Below are positions 7,988 to 19,600 of a stretch of DNA of 64,000 bases, in pieces. Below the pieces are notes generated by a model. That model saw nothing but the letters and a program-made list of their open reading frames with translations. It had not been told where the DNA came from and ran no database searches. Both the position numbers and the translations under genes were made by a program. The DNA lies in NCBI GenBank assembly GCA_046233115.1, contig JBJXHM010000002.1, forward strand, positions 496,001 through 560,000. The letters run 5' to 3'. Within the stretch, counting starts at the first letter, position 1; each line of letters starts with the position of its first letter. The stretch comes from JACOMY01 sp046233115. GTDB lineage: Bacteria; Pseudomonadota; Alphaproteobacteria; Kiloniellales; JACOMY01.

Positions 7988-9427
7988 TCAATGCGCGTCG
8001 AAGTGGCGAACCTGGTCTAGGTAGCTGGGGGCTGAGGCCACCAAGGCCTGGGCCTCCTGATGTAGAGCCGCAGCTCTCTCGCGGTCTCCGAAGGGAATTT
8101 TGGTCTCGATGGCTATGGCTTTGCGCAGGGCTCGCAACAGGGAGCCGGCGTCCGCATTGACGCGCATGTGGTCCAATCCTTCGTCGATCAACCTGCGCGC
8201 GTTGCGTCGCTGCAGCAGGAGGGCAAGTGGCAACGCCAGATGGACCTGGGCGTCGGCAATGGCCGAGTCTGTCGCACCAGCGCGCTCCAACTGGTGCAGG
8301 GCTGCCCTGAAGTCAGCCGCACTCGCAATCGGGTTGAAGAGGCGCAGACAAATCGATCCGCGGATCAGCAGGATGTTGCTCTGATTGGCTTCGAGGCCCC
8401 TGTGTCGATCCAGAAATCCGAGCAGGGAACGGAATGCCAGGTAGCGCATGGCTTTGTTCGGAATACGCTGAATCAACGAGTAGTTGGCACTGGTGACTGC
8501 GCCCAGCGGCATCTTTCGCGGCGCGGTATCCGAAGGAGGCAAGTCCTGCTTCTGCCGTAGCGTCCAAAGGCCGGTCGCGGCAGCGACGGCGCCGAGATGC
8601 ACGTGCGTGTGCAGGCTGTACCAGGAGGACGTGGAAATCCATTCCGACAAGAGGCGATCCCAGGCCATCAGCACTTGCGGGTCTCGTGTCTTGTGAGGTG
8701 ACGAGGGCAGCAACTCCCGCACGGCGACCCACAGCCGCGAGAGCTTGACATGCAGGTCTTGCTCGGCAGGCAGGCTGTCTAGCGCGGCGCGCGCGGCATC
8801 GAGGTCGGGGCGTCGCTCTTCGACCCTCAGGTCTCCGAGGAAGGGTAGCAGCATCTTCTGTGAGCGGATCGAATCGTAGGATGCGCGCAGAACAGCCAGG
8901 CCCTCGGTCAGAGGCAGGCTGCTGTCCCTTGCCTGCCGCTGCGGTGTCGCTGCCTGAAGGCTGGCGCAAAACCCCAGGGCGGCGGTTAGCAATTCTTCTG
9001 CGTTCGCCGCGGGTTGGAGAGGAATGGAGCGGCCCACGCACCGTATGAAGCCCATCGTTTCCGAATCGGGTTTGAAGGACGGCAGGGCGCAAAGGAGGAT
9101 GGGCTTGGCTTGAAGGAGCGCCGAGAAGACCTCCAACTCAAAGTGCTTGGCGCGGAAGACCTGGTCTTGCGCCTGAACCGACGAGCCGACGGCGCCGGAT
9201 AGGACGCAGACCATGGCGTCGCAGGTGGCCAGTTCGTTGAGGCAGAGGTCGGAAACCTCGATTGCGTTCGGCCTATCCAACAGCGGCTTGGGCACGAACC
9301 CGTCGATCAGACGGGTGTCCTCGGCAATGAGCACCCGATGCCCCTCTGCGTAGAGGGCCTCGGCGAGGCGTACGCGCAGGTCGCGGTTGTCACTGTAGGT
9401 CGAAGAGATGAAGATCCTGAGCGACAT
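7988..9427 (-). CDS. TIR-like (DUF4062-type) protein with helical-repeat C-terminus
   Basis: 479 residues. The N-terminal ~120 residues have the layout of a TIR/DUF4062 fold: RIFISSTYSDNRDLR at 4-18 (first strand and BB-loop region), GHRVLIAED at 29-37, a DAMVCVLSG strand at 70-78, then FELEVFSALLQAKPILL at 96-112, where E97 or E99 occupies the place of the catalytic glutamate of NAD-consuming TIR enzymes. Residues ~200-479 are alpha-helical and resemble degenerate TPRs (for example ILLIRGSICLRLFNPIASAA). The start MSLRIF is preferred because it begins right at the conserved strand; the frame stays open to 9607. It lies 100 bp downstream of the SIR2-STALD gene on the same strand. Inferred role: infection sensor and signal producer for that effector. 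Confidence 0.65.
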   Translation of the reverse strand: MSLRIFISSTYSDNRDLRVRLAEALYAEGHRVLIAEDTRLIDGFVPKPLLDRPNAIEVSDLCLNELATCDAMVCVLSGAVGSSVQAQDQVFRAKHFELEVFSALLQAKPILLCALPSFKPDSETMGFIRCVGRSIPLQPAANAEELLTAALGFCASLQAATPQRQARDSSLPLTEGLAVLRASYDSIRSQKMLLPFLGDLRVEERRPDLDAARAALDSLPAEQDLHVKLSRLWVAVRELLPSSPHKTRDPQVLMAWDRLLSEWISTSSWYSLHTHVHLGAVAAATGLWTLRQKQDLPPSDTAPRKMPLGAVTSANYSLIQRIPNKAMRYLAFRSLLGFLDRHRGLEANQSNILLIRGSICLRLFNPIASAADFRAALHQLERAGATDSAIADAQVHLALPLALLLQRRNARRLIDEGLDHMRVNADAGSLLRALRKAIAIETKIPFGDRERAAALHQEAQALVASAPSYLDQVRHFDAH

Positions 9428-9527
9428 CGGCCCGATCGCTCCCCTGTAGGCAAGAAGAGGGGCTGCTTGACACAAGAAAATAGAAACACGACTCAATAAT
9501 ACTATTTTATGTAACGGACGGCCAGCG

Positions 9528-10955
9528 TCAAACGGGTGCCGCCAAAGCCTTTGCGACGATGTGCGAAAGCTCGAAGGGGGACAGACTCGGATCGTTGAGG
9601 TGGTCAAAGTCCGGTCGCGTCAGGCCCGGTGGCAGGTCGCCGCTGCGATCGATTTCCTGCCAGATCAGCCGCGCCGCGCCGCCCGTGGCGCCAATAGGCA
9701 GCACGGTCCTGCCCAGATCGCGTGCCAGCCGATACTCCTCCAGCACGCCCGGCGCCGTTTCGACCCCGGAGGCCGTCGTCTCGCGCAGGCCGGAGATGAA
9801 GATGCAGGTGCCCGCCTGTCTCACCAGGCTTTCCCGATAGCGTGTCTTGAAGTCATCGGCATCCGTTCCCGGCGGCACCTCTCGAGGAAAGGGCCGCAGC
9901 AGCAGGCTTCGCTCTAGATTGGGCGCACTTTGTTGCATGATCACGCCGAGCGCGCCCGAGATCGCTGCACTGCCGACGACGAGGCCGTAGCCCGAGACCA
10001 GGCGTTTTTGGCTTTCGGCGACGATCCTGCCCACGTCTCGTGCCACCGCCTCGACCGCCAGCCTGGTCGAACTGGATGGCGTGTCGGGAAAGCTGCCGGA
10101 AACGAAGACGCTCTTCGAGGCTAGCCGATTCTCGACCCTGTGTAGTATGTCGTCGATATCCTCGTATTCCTCCACCTCGACGCAGTCGATGCCGTAGCGC
10201 TGCAGATCGTTGACCCATAGGTCATGGCGGATGCAGTCGATCCGATAACGCTTGCGCGATCCGGTTCCGCCGGCGAGCTTCGGTCGGCGCACGATGGCGT
10301 AGTGTTGCGGGCCGTTTTCGCGAAAGGCCTCTCGGATGCTGGCGAAGAGGTGCGCAATGTTCGGGTCGGTGAAGCTGAAACCCAAGAACAGAAACTGCTT
10401 GGTCACCAGATCTCCGGTCAGAACCTGTAGAAAGCCCGGCCGCTCGCGTCGATAAAGCTCGTAGTCATCTTTGGCGATGACCACGCCTGCAGCATCGTCG
10501 ACCGATCCATGCATCTTGTAGAGCACGCTGTGCGCCCAGGGGTCATCGATGCTGAGGTGATTGTTTTGGTACTTGACGTCGAGGACCTTGTTCTCTGCGG
10601 GCCAAGCAAGTTCGGCAAGGCGATCGTAGTTGGTGGTCCAGACATGCCTGATCGGTAACCGGGCGAGCACATGGAACGGGAGCGGCGCGTCTGGTCTTGG
10701 AGGAAACTGCCGCGCGATCAGTCGGCTGAGCTTGGAACGATTGCCGGCGCTCTTGTTGACGCTGTATTGCGCGACGGCGGCAAGGTCGCTCTCCTCATCG
10801 ATGTCTAGGCCAAGCTCCTGTGCGAGATCACGCAAGAGCTGGCGCCAGTCCGGATAACCCGCGCGCCGGGATAGCCCGGCGCCGATGAAGACAGCGGCGA
10901 CACCGCGATCCAGGCTGTCGCTCCATGCATCGACGAATGCTTTTGCGTCTACCAC
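9528..10955 (-). CDS. SIR2-STALD (SIR2-SLOG) effector, ThsA-like
   Basis: 475 residues from GTG 10955. The SIR2 domain has the NAD-binding GAGLSRRAGYPDW (25-37), TTNYD (107-111) with the key Asn, the catalytic His in YKMHGS (H149) and GFSFTDPNI (192-200). A second Rossmann-like domain (281-430) has the signatures of STALD/SLOG ligand sensors: VFVSGS, GYGLVVGSAAISGAL (322-336), CIFISGL and VLPIGATGGAA. This architecture is that of Thoeris ThsA, whose STALD domain binds a TIR-made cyclic ADP-ribose isomer and switches on NAD hydrolysis. An ATG at 11003 would add 16 residues; GTG is chosen because the SIR2 fold begins shortly after it and a G-rich run sits just upstream. First gene of a two-gene operon. 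Confidence 0.85.
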   Translation of the reverse strand: MVDAKAFVDAWSDSLDRGVAAVFIGAGLSRRAGYPDWRQLLRDLAQELGLDIDEESDLAAVAQYSVNKSAGNRSKLSRLIARQFPPRPDAPLPFHVLARLPIRHVWTTNYDRLAELAWPAENKVLDVKYQNNHLSIDDPWAHSVLYKMHGSVDDAAGVVIAKDDYELYRRERPGFLQVLTGDLVTKQFLFLGFSFTDPNIAHLFASIREAFRENGPQHYAIVRRPKLAGGTGSRKRYRIDCIRHDLWVNDLQRYGIDCVEVEEYEDIDDILHRVENRLASKSVFVSGSFPDTPSSSTRLAVEAVARDVGRIVAESQKRLVSGYGLVVGSAAISGALGVIMQQSAPNLERSLLLRPFPREVPPGTDADDFKTRYRESLVRQAGTCIFISGLRETTASGVETAPGVLEEYRLARDLGRTVLPIGATGGAARLIWQEIDRSGDLPPGLTRPDFDHLNDPSLSPFELSHIVAKALAAPV

Positions 10956-10958
10956 GAT

Positions 10959-10968
10959 CCCCCCCCCC
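10959..10968. repeat. Homopolymer of ten C (G10 on the coding strand) at the SIR2-STALD start
   Basis: Ten consecutive C on the plus strand read as G10 followed by ATC and the GTG start. If translation begins at GTG 10955, the tract supplies the ribosome-binding purines. If it begins at ATG 11003, the tract encodes Gly codons and any length change would shift the frame. Either way it is a plausible slippage site. Confidence 0.6.
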
Positions 10969-11162
10969 GCACACTGCAGTAACCCCGCACGGCAGCGTGT
11001 CATATCCGCAGCTTTCAGAGGAGTCGGTTTGTATTCTTTAGCCTAGCCGCTGGGTGGCCATCCTGTTCACGGGTAAGTCCGGAGTAGGCGAAATCACCTG
11101 CGACGGCGATTTGCTTCGCCAAATGAAAGTCTGGCGCATGGCGGATGCATGGCGAAGAGGGG

Positions 11163-11606
11163 CTAGGGGACCAGTTTCTTCGCCAGGAAGGTCATGGTGT
11201 CCTCGCCGGGATACTCCGGCAGGACCGCGAAGGGCTCGTAGCCGTGGCGGGGGTAGTAGCCGGGCGCCTCCAGGGTCAGGCTGATCAGCCAGGAGTTGCG
11301 GGCGCCCAGTGCCATCGCCTGGCGCTCGGCCTCGGCCAGCAGGGCGCCGCCGACGCCCCCGCCCTGGCAAGCCGGGTCGACCCAGAGCGTGTCGACGTAG
11401 AGCCAGGCGTACTTGACGTAGCCCAGCAGCCCGCCCTTCAAGGTCTCGCCGTCGCGCGCGGCCAGGCGGACCTCGTGCCGCTCGATCAGTGCCAGGTCCA
11501 TGCCGCGCGTCATCATCTTGCCGGCGTTGCTGTCCTTCAGGCCGGCCTTGATCGCCTCGATCTCGGCATGGTCGCCGGCCGAGAGGGTCTCGATCTCCAG
11601 GGGCAT
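11163..11606 (-). CDS. GNAT-family N-acetyltransferase
   Basis: The 147-residue single-domain acetyltransferase has the acetyl-CoA pyrophosphate loop in CQGGGVGGALLAEAERQA (about 82-99), preceded by the beta-4 strand LYVDTLWVDPA and followed by a characteristic YYPRHGYEPF segment near the C-terminus. The acceptor is not predictable. Its stop-proximal end faces the divergent-free spacer left of the SIR2 operon, and its start overlaps the stop of the aminotransferase gene by one base, so the two form one leftward transcript with the aminotransferase upstream. Confidence 0.82.
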   Translation of the reverse strand: MPLEIETLSAGDHAEIEAIKAGLKDSNAGKMMTRGMDLALIERHEVRLAARDGETLKGGLLGYVKYAWLYVDTLWVDPACQGGGVGGALLAEAERQAMALGARNSWLISLTLEAPGYYPRHGYEPFAVLPEYPGEDTMTFLAKKLVP

Positions 11607-12799
11607 CAGCGTCCTCCGAAATAGTCCGTCAGGCGGTCGAGGCCGGCGCCGACCGTCGCCGCACTGGCCGCGAAGCAGAGCCTGAGGCTGCCCTCGCCGC
11701 CGGGGCCGAAGGCGCTGCCGGGGGCGAGCCCGACCCGCGCCTTGGCCAGGATCTCCTTGGCGCCGGCCAGGCTGTCGTTCATGCCCTCGACGGCGAAGAG
11801 CGCGTAGAAGGCACCCTCCGGTGCCTTCAGGCGGATGCCGGGCAGGCCGGCCAGCGCCTGCACCACGCGGTCGCGCTGGCGGTGGCAGTGCGCCACCTGC
11901 TCGGCGACGAAGGCCTCGCCCTCCTCGATCGCGGCCAGGCAGCCGTACTGCGCGAAGTGCGAGGCGCCGGAGGTGGTGTACTCGATCAGTTTCTCCAGCA
12001 CCGGGCCGAAGCCCGGCGGATGCACCAGCCAGCCCATGCGCCAGCCGGTCATGGCCCAGGTCTTGGAGAAGGACTGCAGCACCACCACCGGATCGTCGGG
12101 CTCGGCCAGCGACAGTAGGGAGGGCGCGGCCCCGCCCGGCCCCGGCTCGCTGCCGTAGTAGAGGCGGGTGTAGACCTCGTCGGCGATGAACCAGACGCCG
12201 TGACGCCGGCAGAGCTCCAGGATCTGTGCCTGCTCCGCCCGGCTCGCGACCCAGCCGGAGGGATTGCCCGGCGAGGCGCAGAACAGCGCCTTGACGCCGG
12301 AGGCCAGCACCGCCGCCAGCTGGTCCATGTCCAGATGAAAGCCGCCGTCCGCAGCCTGGCTGAGCGGCACCGGCACCACCTCGGCGCCCTGCAGTTCCAC
12401 CGCCGCCATGGCGTTGGGCCAGATCGGAGTCACCACCGCCACCCGGTCGCCGGTTTCGGCGAAGCAGGCCATCAGGGTGGCGACGCCGGCCATGCCGGAG
12501 GAAACCAGGCTCACCCGCTCCACGTCGATCTCGGTGCCGTGCAGGCGACTCTCGTAGCGGGCGATGGCCTGGCGCAGGGGCGGGATGCCGCGCTTGGGCG
12601 GATAGCCGGTGTGGCCCTCGTCCAGGGCGCGCTTGGCCGCCGCGGCGATGAAGGCGGGCGTGGGCTGGTCGCCCTCCCCGACCCAGAGCGGGATCACGTC
12701 CTTCTGGCCATAGCCTTCCAGGAAGACCTCGTGGATGCCGGACAGCTTCAGTCCGGCCACCGGCGCCGTGATCGGCAGGGGAAGATCGATGCTGGTCAT
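11606..12799 (-). CDS. PLP-dependent aminotransferase, class I/II
   Basis: 397 residues, the normal size of fold-type I aspartate/aromatic-type aminotransferases. Recognisable elements are the substrate-loop PLWVGEGDQPTPAF at 38-51, YPPKRGIPPLRQAIARYE (about 82-99), the Asn/Asp-Tyr pair in CASPGNPSGW and WFIADEVYTRLYYG, and the Schiff-base lysine in SFSKTWAMTGWRMGW (about 243). The C-terminal domain ends in LRLCFAAS, supplying the carboxylate-binding Arg. The amino acid substrate is uncertain. It is transcribed leftward just ahead of the small GNAT gene, with which it overlaps by one base. Confidence 0.87.
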   Translation of the reverse strand: MTSIDLPLPITAPVAGLKLSGIHEVFLEGYGQKDVIPLWVGEGDQPTPAFIAAAAKRALDEGHTGYPPKRGIPPLRQAIARYESRLHGTEIDVERVSLVSSGMAGVATLMACFAETGDRVAVVTPIWPNAMAAVELQGAEVVPVPLSQAADGGFHLDMDQLAAVLASGVKALFCASPGNPSGWVASRAEQAQILELCRRHGVWFIADEVYTRLYYGSEPGPGGAAPSLLSLAEPDDPVVVLQSFSKTWAMTGWRMGWLVHPPGFGPVLEKLIEYTTSGASHFAQYGCLAAIEEGEAFVAEQVAHCHRQRDRVVQALAGLPGIRLKAPEGAFYALFAVEGMNDSLAGAKEILAKARVGLAPGSAFGPGGEGSLRLCFAASAATVGAGLDRLTDYFGGR

Positions 12800-12870
12800 G
12801 GTGAAGCTCTCTAGCGGTAGGACCGGCGGCGCGAAAGCGCAGATTTGTCGGGATACACTTGCCGGAAGGC

Positions 12871-13674
12871 TCAGGGTGAGGAGGGAGCCCGGCGATAGTG
12901 GTAGCGGTAGACCTCGCGCGCGAAGCCCAGCTTGCGATAGAGCGCGATGGCCGGCGCGTTCTCGGCCTCGACCTGCAGGCAGGCGGCGGTGGCGCCCCCG
13001 GCCTGCGCCCAGGCGAGCAGGGTCTCCAGGGTACGGCGGCTGTGGCCGCGGCTGCGCGCCCGGCTGTCGGTGAAGACGGACTCCAGGGTCATCAGCGGCC
13101 CCTGCCGTACGGCAAAGGCCATGGCCACCGCCCGGCCCTCCTCGCGGCAGGTCGCGAAGGCGGCCGGCAGCGCGAGGCGGCCGACGATGCGGCGGTAGAG
13201 CTCGGCCTGCTCGGCGCTGAGGCCGCCGAGGGCCGCGCGGGCGGCGAGCCAGGTCGGGCTCGGCGCCGCCTCCAGGGTGACCGCCTCGTCGGGGGCGAAG
13301 GTCGCTCCCTCCAGCGAGCGGTAGAGCGAGAGAGTGTGCCCCTCCGCAGTGAAGCCGCGCTCCTCCAGCAGGCGCTCCTGCTCGGGGGCGAGAAAGTCGG
13401 GCAGGCGGACGAAGAGCGGCTGGCCGGCGGCGGCGTAGAGCTCGGCCGCCAGCTCCAGTACCGGGGCAAGTCCGCCTGCGGCGGGACCCAGCGGGTTCAC
13501 CGAGTTGGCGCGCCGGGTGAAGCCGCCGGAGATGCGGATCATCCAGTCGCCGCTCAGCACCTGGCGCAGCGGCGGCCAGGCATTGCTGCAGATCTCGTCG
13601 ATCGGCCAGGCGGGGTCGCTGGCGGCCGTCCGAATACCAGACCTTACCTGGCTGCGGCTTGCCTGCACTTCCAT
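12871..13674 (-). CDS. GNAT-family N-acetyltransferase, two-lobed
   Basis: 267 residues. The C-terminal third is a clear GNAT core: LESVFTDSRARSRGHSRRTL carries the acetyl-CoA loop, ACLQVEAENAPAIALYRKLG is the beta-5/alpha-4 segment and the end is FAREVYRYHYR. The N-terminal ~120 residues (VNPLGPAAGG, PLFVRLPDFLAPEQERLLEE) look like a degenerate second GNAT lobe of the type seen in YkkB/FR47-like proteins. The acceptor is unknown. It is divergent from acnA, with 142 bp between the two start codons. Confidence 0.78.
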   Translation of the reverse strand: MEVQASRSQVRSGIRTAASDPAWPIDEICSNAWPPLRQVLSGDWMIRISGGFTRRANSVNPLGPAAGGLAPVLELAAELYAAAGQPLFVRLPDFLAPEQERLLEERGFTAEGHTLSLYRSLEGATFAPDEAVTLEAAPSPTWLAARAALGGLSAEQAELYRRIVGRLALPAAFATCREEGRAVAMAFAVRQGPLMTLESVFTDSRARSRGHSRRTLETLLAWAQAGGATAACLQVEAENAPAIALYRKLGFAREVYRYHYRRAPSSP

Positions 13675-13816
13675 TCCAGGGATGAACCTCCTAATAGAAT
13701 GGCGACGGCCCGCAGTGGCCGCCTACCGCGGGTTCGGTCGCTACCGCTCGCGGCGCGTGGACGCGGCTTGCCGCGTTCGACGAGTCAAACGGTCTCAACC
13801 CAAGAGGAGGAATACC

Positions 13817-16491
<2,675 letters not shown>

Positions 16492-16495
<4 letters not shown>

Positions 16496-16561
16496 AGCAG
16501 ATCGCGATCAGGTGGACTCACCTGATCGCGTGAATCTGCTCTGTCTTTCATCCTGCTCTAG
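16492..16561 (+). repeat. Mobile repeat, copy B (internally deleted, 62 bp plus duplication)
   Basis: The same element as at 5850 and 25992, but lacking about 48 bp covering the 5' arm and loop of the second hairpin. It is bracketed by CTAG at 16492-16495 and again at 16558-16561. Its first hairpin is perfect here (CGCGATCAGGTG pairs with CACCTGATCGCG). The left CTAG contains the acnA stop codon TAG, so the coding region is untouched. Confidence 0.88.
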
Positions 16562-16584
16562 CCTGGGTTGGCTGCAAAAGAGAC

Positions 16585-16618
16585 GGGGCGGGTCGAGTGA
16601 TCGACCCGCCCCTCTTTC
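16585..16618. terminator. Bidirectional intrinsic terminator between acnA and the RTX protease gene
   Basis: A perfect 12-bp stem (GGGGCGGGTCGA pairing with TCGACCCGCCCC) closes a GTGA loop. It is followed by TCTTTCGTTC on the plus strand and by GTCTCTTTTG on the minus strand, so it can end both convergent transcripts. Confidence 0.85.
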
Positions 16619-16621
16619 GTT

Positions 16622-19600
16622 CTACAGCCAGAGGAAGTCGCTCGCCGTCAGCAGGCCGGCGTCGGTGACGCCGTCGACGAGGAAGGCCTGGTCGAGCGTG
16701 CCGTCGCCGTCCTGGTCGACCTCGATCCGGCGCGATCCATCGTAGCGGGCCTCGGACCTGCCGCCGGAAAAGGCAGCCGCACCGACGTAGGCGAAGCTGC
16801 CGACCTCCAGCCCGCTGGCGAAGACCAGCTTGTCGGCGCCGTTGCCGGCGCCGAGGCTGACGCCGTCCAGGTCGCGCAGGATCGGCCGGCCGGTACCGCC
16901 ACTCCCCAGGTTGCTGCCGTCGAAGAGGAACCAGTCGGCGCCGCTGCCGCCGAAGGCGGCGTTGCCGCTCTCCATCATCAGGGTGTCGGCCCCGGAATGA
17001 GCACGAAGCTGGTCGGTGCCACTGCCGCCGGCCAGGACATCGTCGCCCGCGCCGCCGAAGATGCGGTCGTCACCGACCAGGCCCTGCAGGCTGTTGGCCT
17101 CCGTGTTGCCGATCAGGACGTTGTCGAGCCCGTTGCCGGCGCCGCTGAGTGCGCCGTGATTGCCTTGCAGGCGCAGCATCTCGATGAAGCCGGTCGCCGT
17201 GCCGTCCGGCAGGGTGTAGTCGAGCTCTGCGCGCACCAGGTCCCGCCCCTCGCCGGCCAGCTCGGCGACCTGGTCGGTCTGGGTATCCACCACGAAGGTA
17301 TCGTCGCCCGAACCACCGGCCATCAGGTCGCTGCCCTCGCGGCCGTTCAGGACGTCGTCGCCGCTGAGCCCGCTCAGACTGTTGGTCGCGCTGTTGCCGC
17401 CAAGGGTGTTGCGCAGCGCATTGCCTGTCAGGTTGCCGGGCCCGGCGCCTGAAATCATGTTGGCGACCTCGACGTACCCGCCACTGCCGCCCTGCAGGCT
17501 GTAGGACAGCGCCTCCGAGCGTATGACGTCGTGATCGCCCTCGCCGGCACCCTCGAACACCAGGTCGGCCGCGGTATCGACCGTCACGACGTCGGAACCT
17601 GATCCACCGTAGGCCCAGTCGATACCGCTGCCGCCGTTCAGCTTGTCGTTACCCTGCCCGCCGAAGAGGCTGTCGTTGCCGGTGACGCCGGCAAGCTGGT
17701 CGCCGGTGCTGCCGCCGTAGATCAGGTCGTCACCGGCGCCACCGAACAGGCTGTCCGCCCCGTCGTCGCCGTAGAGCCGATCCTGGCCGCCATGCGCGAA
17801 GAGCGTGTCGGCGGCGGTACCGCCGAAGAGTCGGTCGTCGCCGTCTAGGCCGCGCAGGGTATCGGCGCCGCCTCGGCCCAGCATCAGGTCTTCCTGGCCC
17901 TCGCCCCTGAGATCGTCGCCGCTGTTGCTGCCGTAGTGGTAGAAGACCTCGATATCGACCAGGGCGGCGTCGGCCGGCAGGCTCGTCGCCTGGTGCAGGA
18001 TCAGAGTGTCGCTGCCCGAGCCGCCGTCGTAGGTCTCGCCGGCGCCGATCTCGCTCTGTGCGGAGATCGACAGGAGGTCGTCGCCGGAGCCACCGAACAG
18101 CGCGTCGCTGCCGCTGCGGCCGGCCAGACTGTCGGCACCGCGGCCGCCGACCAGGGTGTTGTCGCTGCTGTCGCCGAAGAGGCTGTCGTCGCCGTCCCCG
18201 CCGATCAGGTCCTCGATGCCGCTGATCGTGACGGCAACGCCGTCGAGGCTGCCGCTGCCGGCTGCCAGGTCGAGGTGGCTGTCGCCGGTCAGTGCGGCCG
18301 CGTTCACCTGATCGCGGCCGCCGTCTAGGTCGACGATGGCGGTGCTGTGACCGCTGCCGCCGGCCAGGCTGGAGAACTCCTCGGTGAAGAGGTAGCGGTC
18401 GTCGGTCTGGGGCGGGGTGCCGTGCAGGGTGAGCGCGATGTCGTTCAGGGTACCGGCCCGGTCGGCGGCCTGATCGACGACCTTCACCGTCCAGGTGCCG
18501 GCGCCGCTCTCGCCGCGGAAGCCGGCCGCGGTGTAGGTCCAGCTATCGGGATGGTCGGCATAGCCGGCATTGCTGTCCAGCAGGGTGGTGCTGGTGCCGC
18601 CGGGCGAGGTCAGGGTGATCACCAGGTCCTGGGCGCGGGTGTGCGGCAGGTCGACCCGCAAGGTCACGAACTCGATGCGGCCCACGGTGGCATCCTGGGT
18701 GATAGTGACCGTCACGCCGTTGGGATCGTTGTCGGGCACCGCCAGCGGCGTGGCCAGGCCGCCGGCCGTCCGCTCGACCAGGTTGGTGCTGGTCTCTTGA
18801 CCGGTCCAATGCTCTGCCAGGCGCACCGCGGCATGAGCATCGACCAGGCCGAAGCCCAGATCGACGCTGTGATGCCGGCTGCCGCCGTTCCAGTCTATGG
18901 CGGTGTTCCAGGCCCATGTCGGGTTGCTGCCGTCGACGAAGCGCGCGCTGCTGGCCAGGATCTCCTGCACGTCGCGCCAGCCGAGATCGGGATTGGCCTC
19001 CAGCATCAGTGCGACCACGCCGGCCACCATGGGGGTGGCGGCCGATGTGCCGTTGAAGGTGGTGGTCACGTCGCCGGCGTTGTAGCCGTCGGCTCCCACG
19101 CGGTCGCTGGTCACGATGCTGCCCGGCACCAGCGAGCCGAAGGCCGAGACCAGGATGTTGGCTCCCGGCGTCGAGTAGAAGGTGATCTTGCCCTCGGCGT
19201 CGGTCGCGGCCACCGAGATGGTGCGGAAGTCGCTGTTCAGGGTGGAGAGGTTGGCGTTGTGCTGCGGATCCAGGTGGCGTCCGTTGCCGGCCGACTTGAC
19301 GATGTTGAGCCCCAGCCCGTCGCGGCCGTCGTCGACCGCGGTGTCCAGCGCGGTCTTCAGCGCGGCAACCACGGTCGGATCGAGGGCATGATCGAAAAAG
19401 TTGCCCGAATACTGGCTGCTGAGGCTCATCGAGACCAGGTCGGCGCCATCTGTCGCCGCCTGGTTGATGGCGCGGCCGAGCTGCGAGACGAAACGGTCGC
19501 CGATGTAGGAATAGACCCGGAAGCCGGTCAGCTCCGCGTCGTAGGCGACGCCGACGACACCGGTGCCGTTCCTGGCGGCGCCCACCAGCCCCATAGTGGC

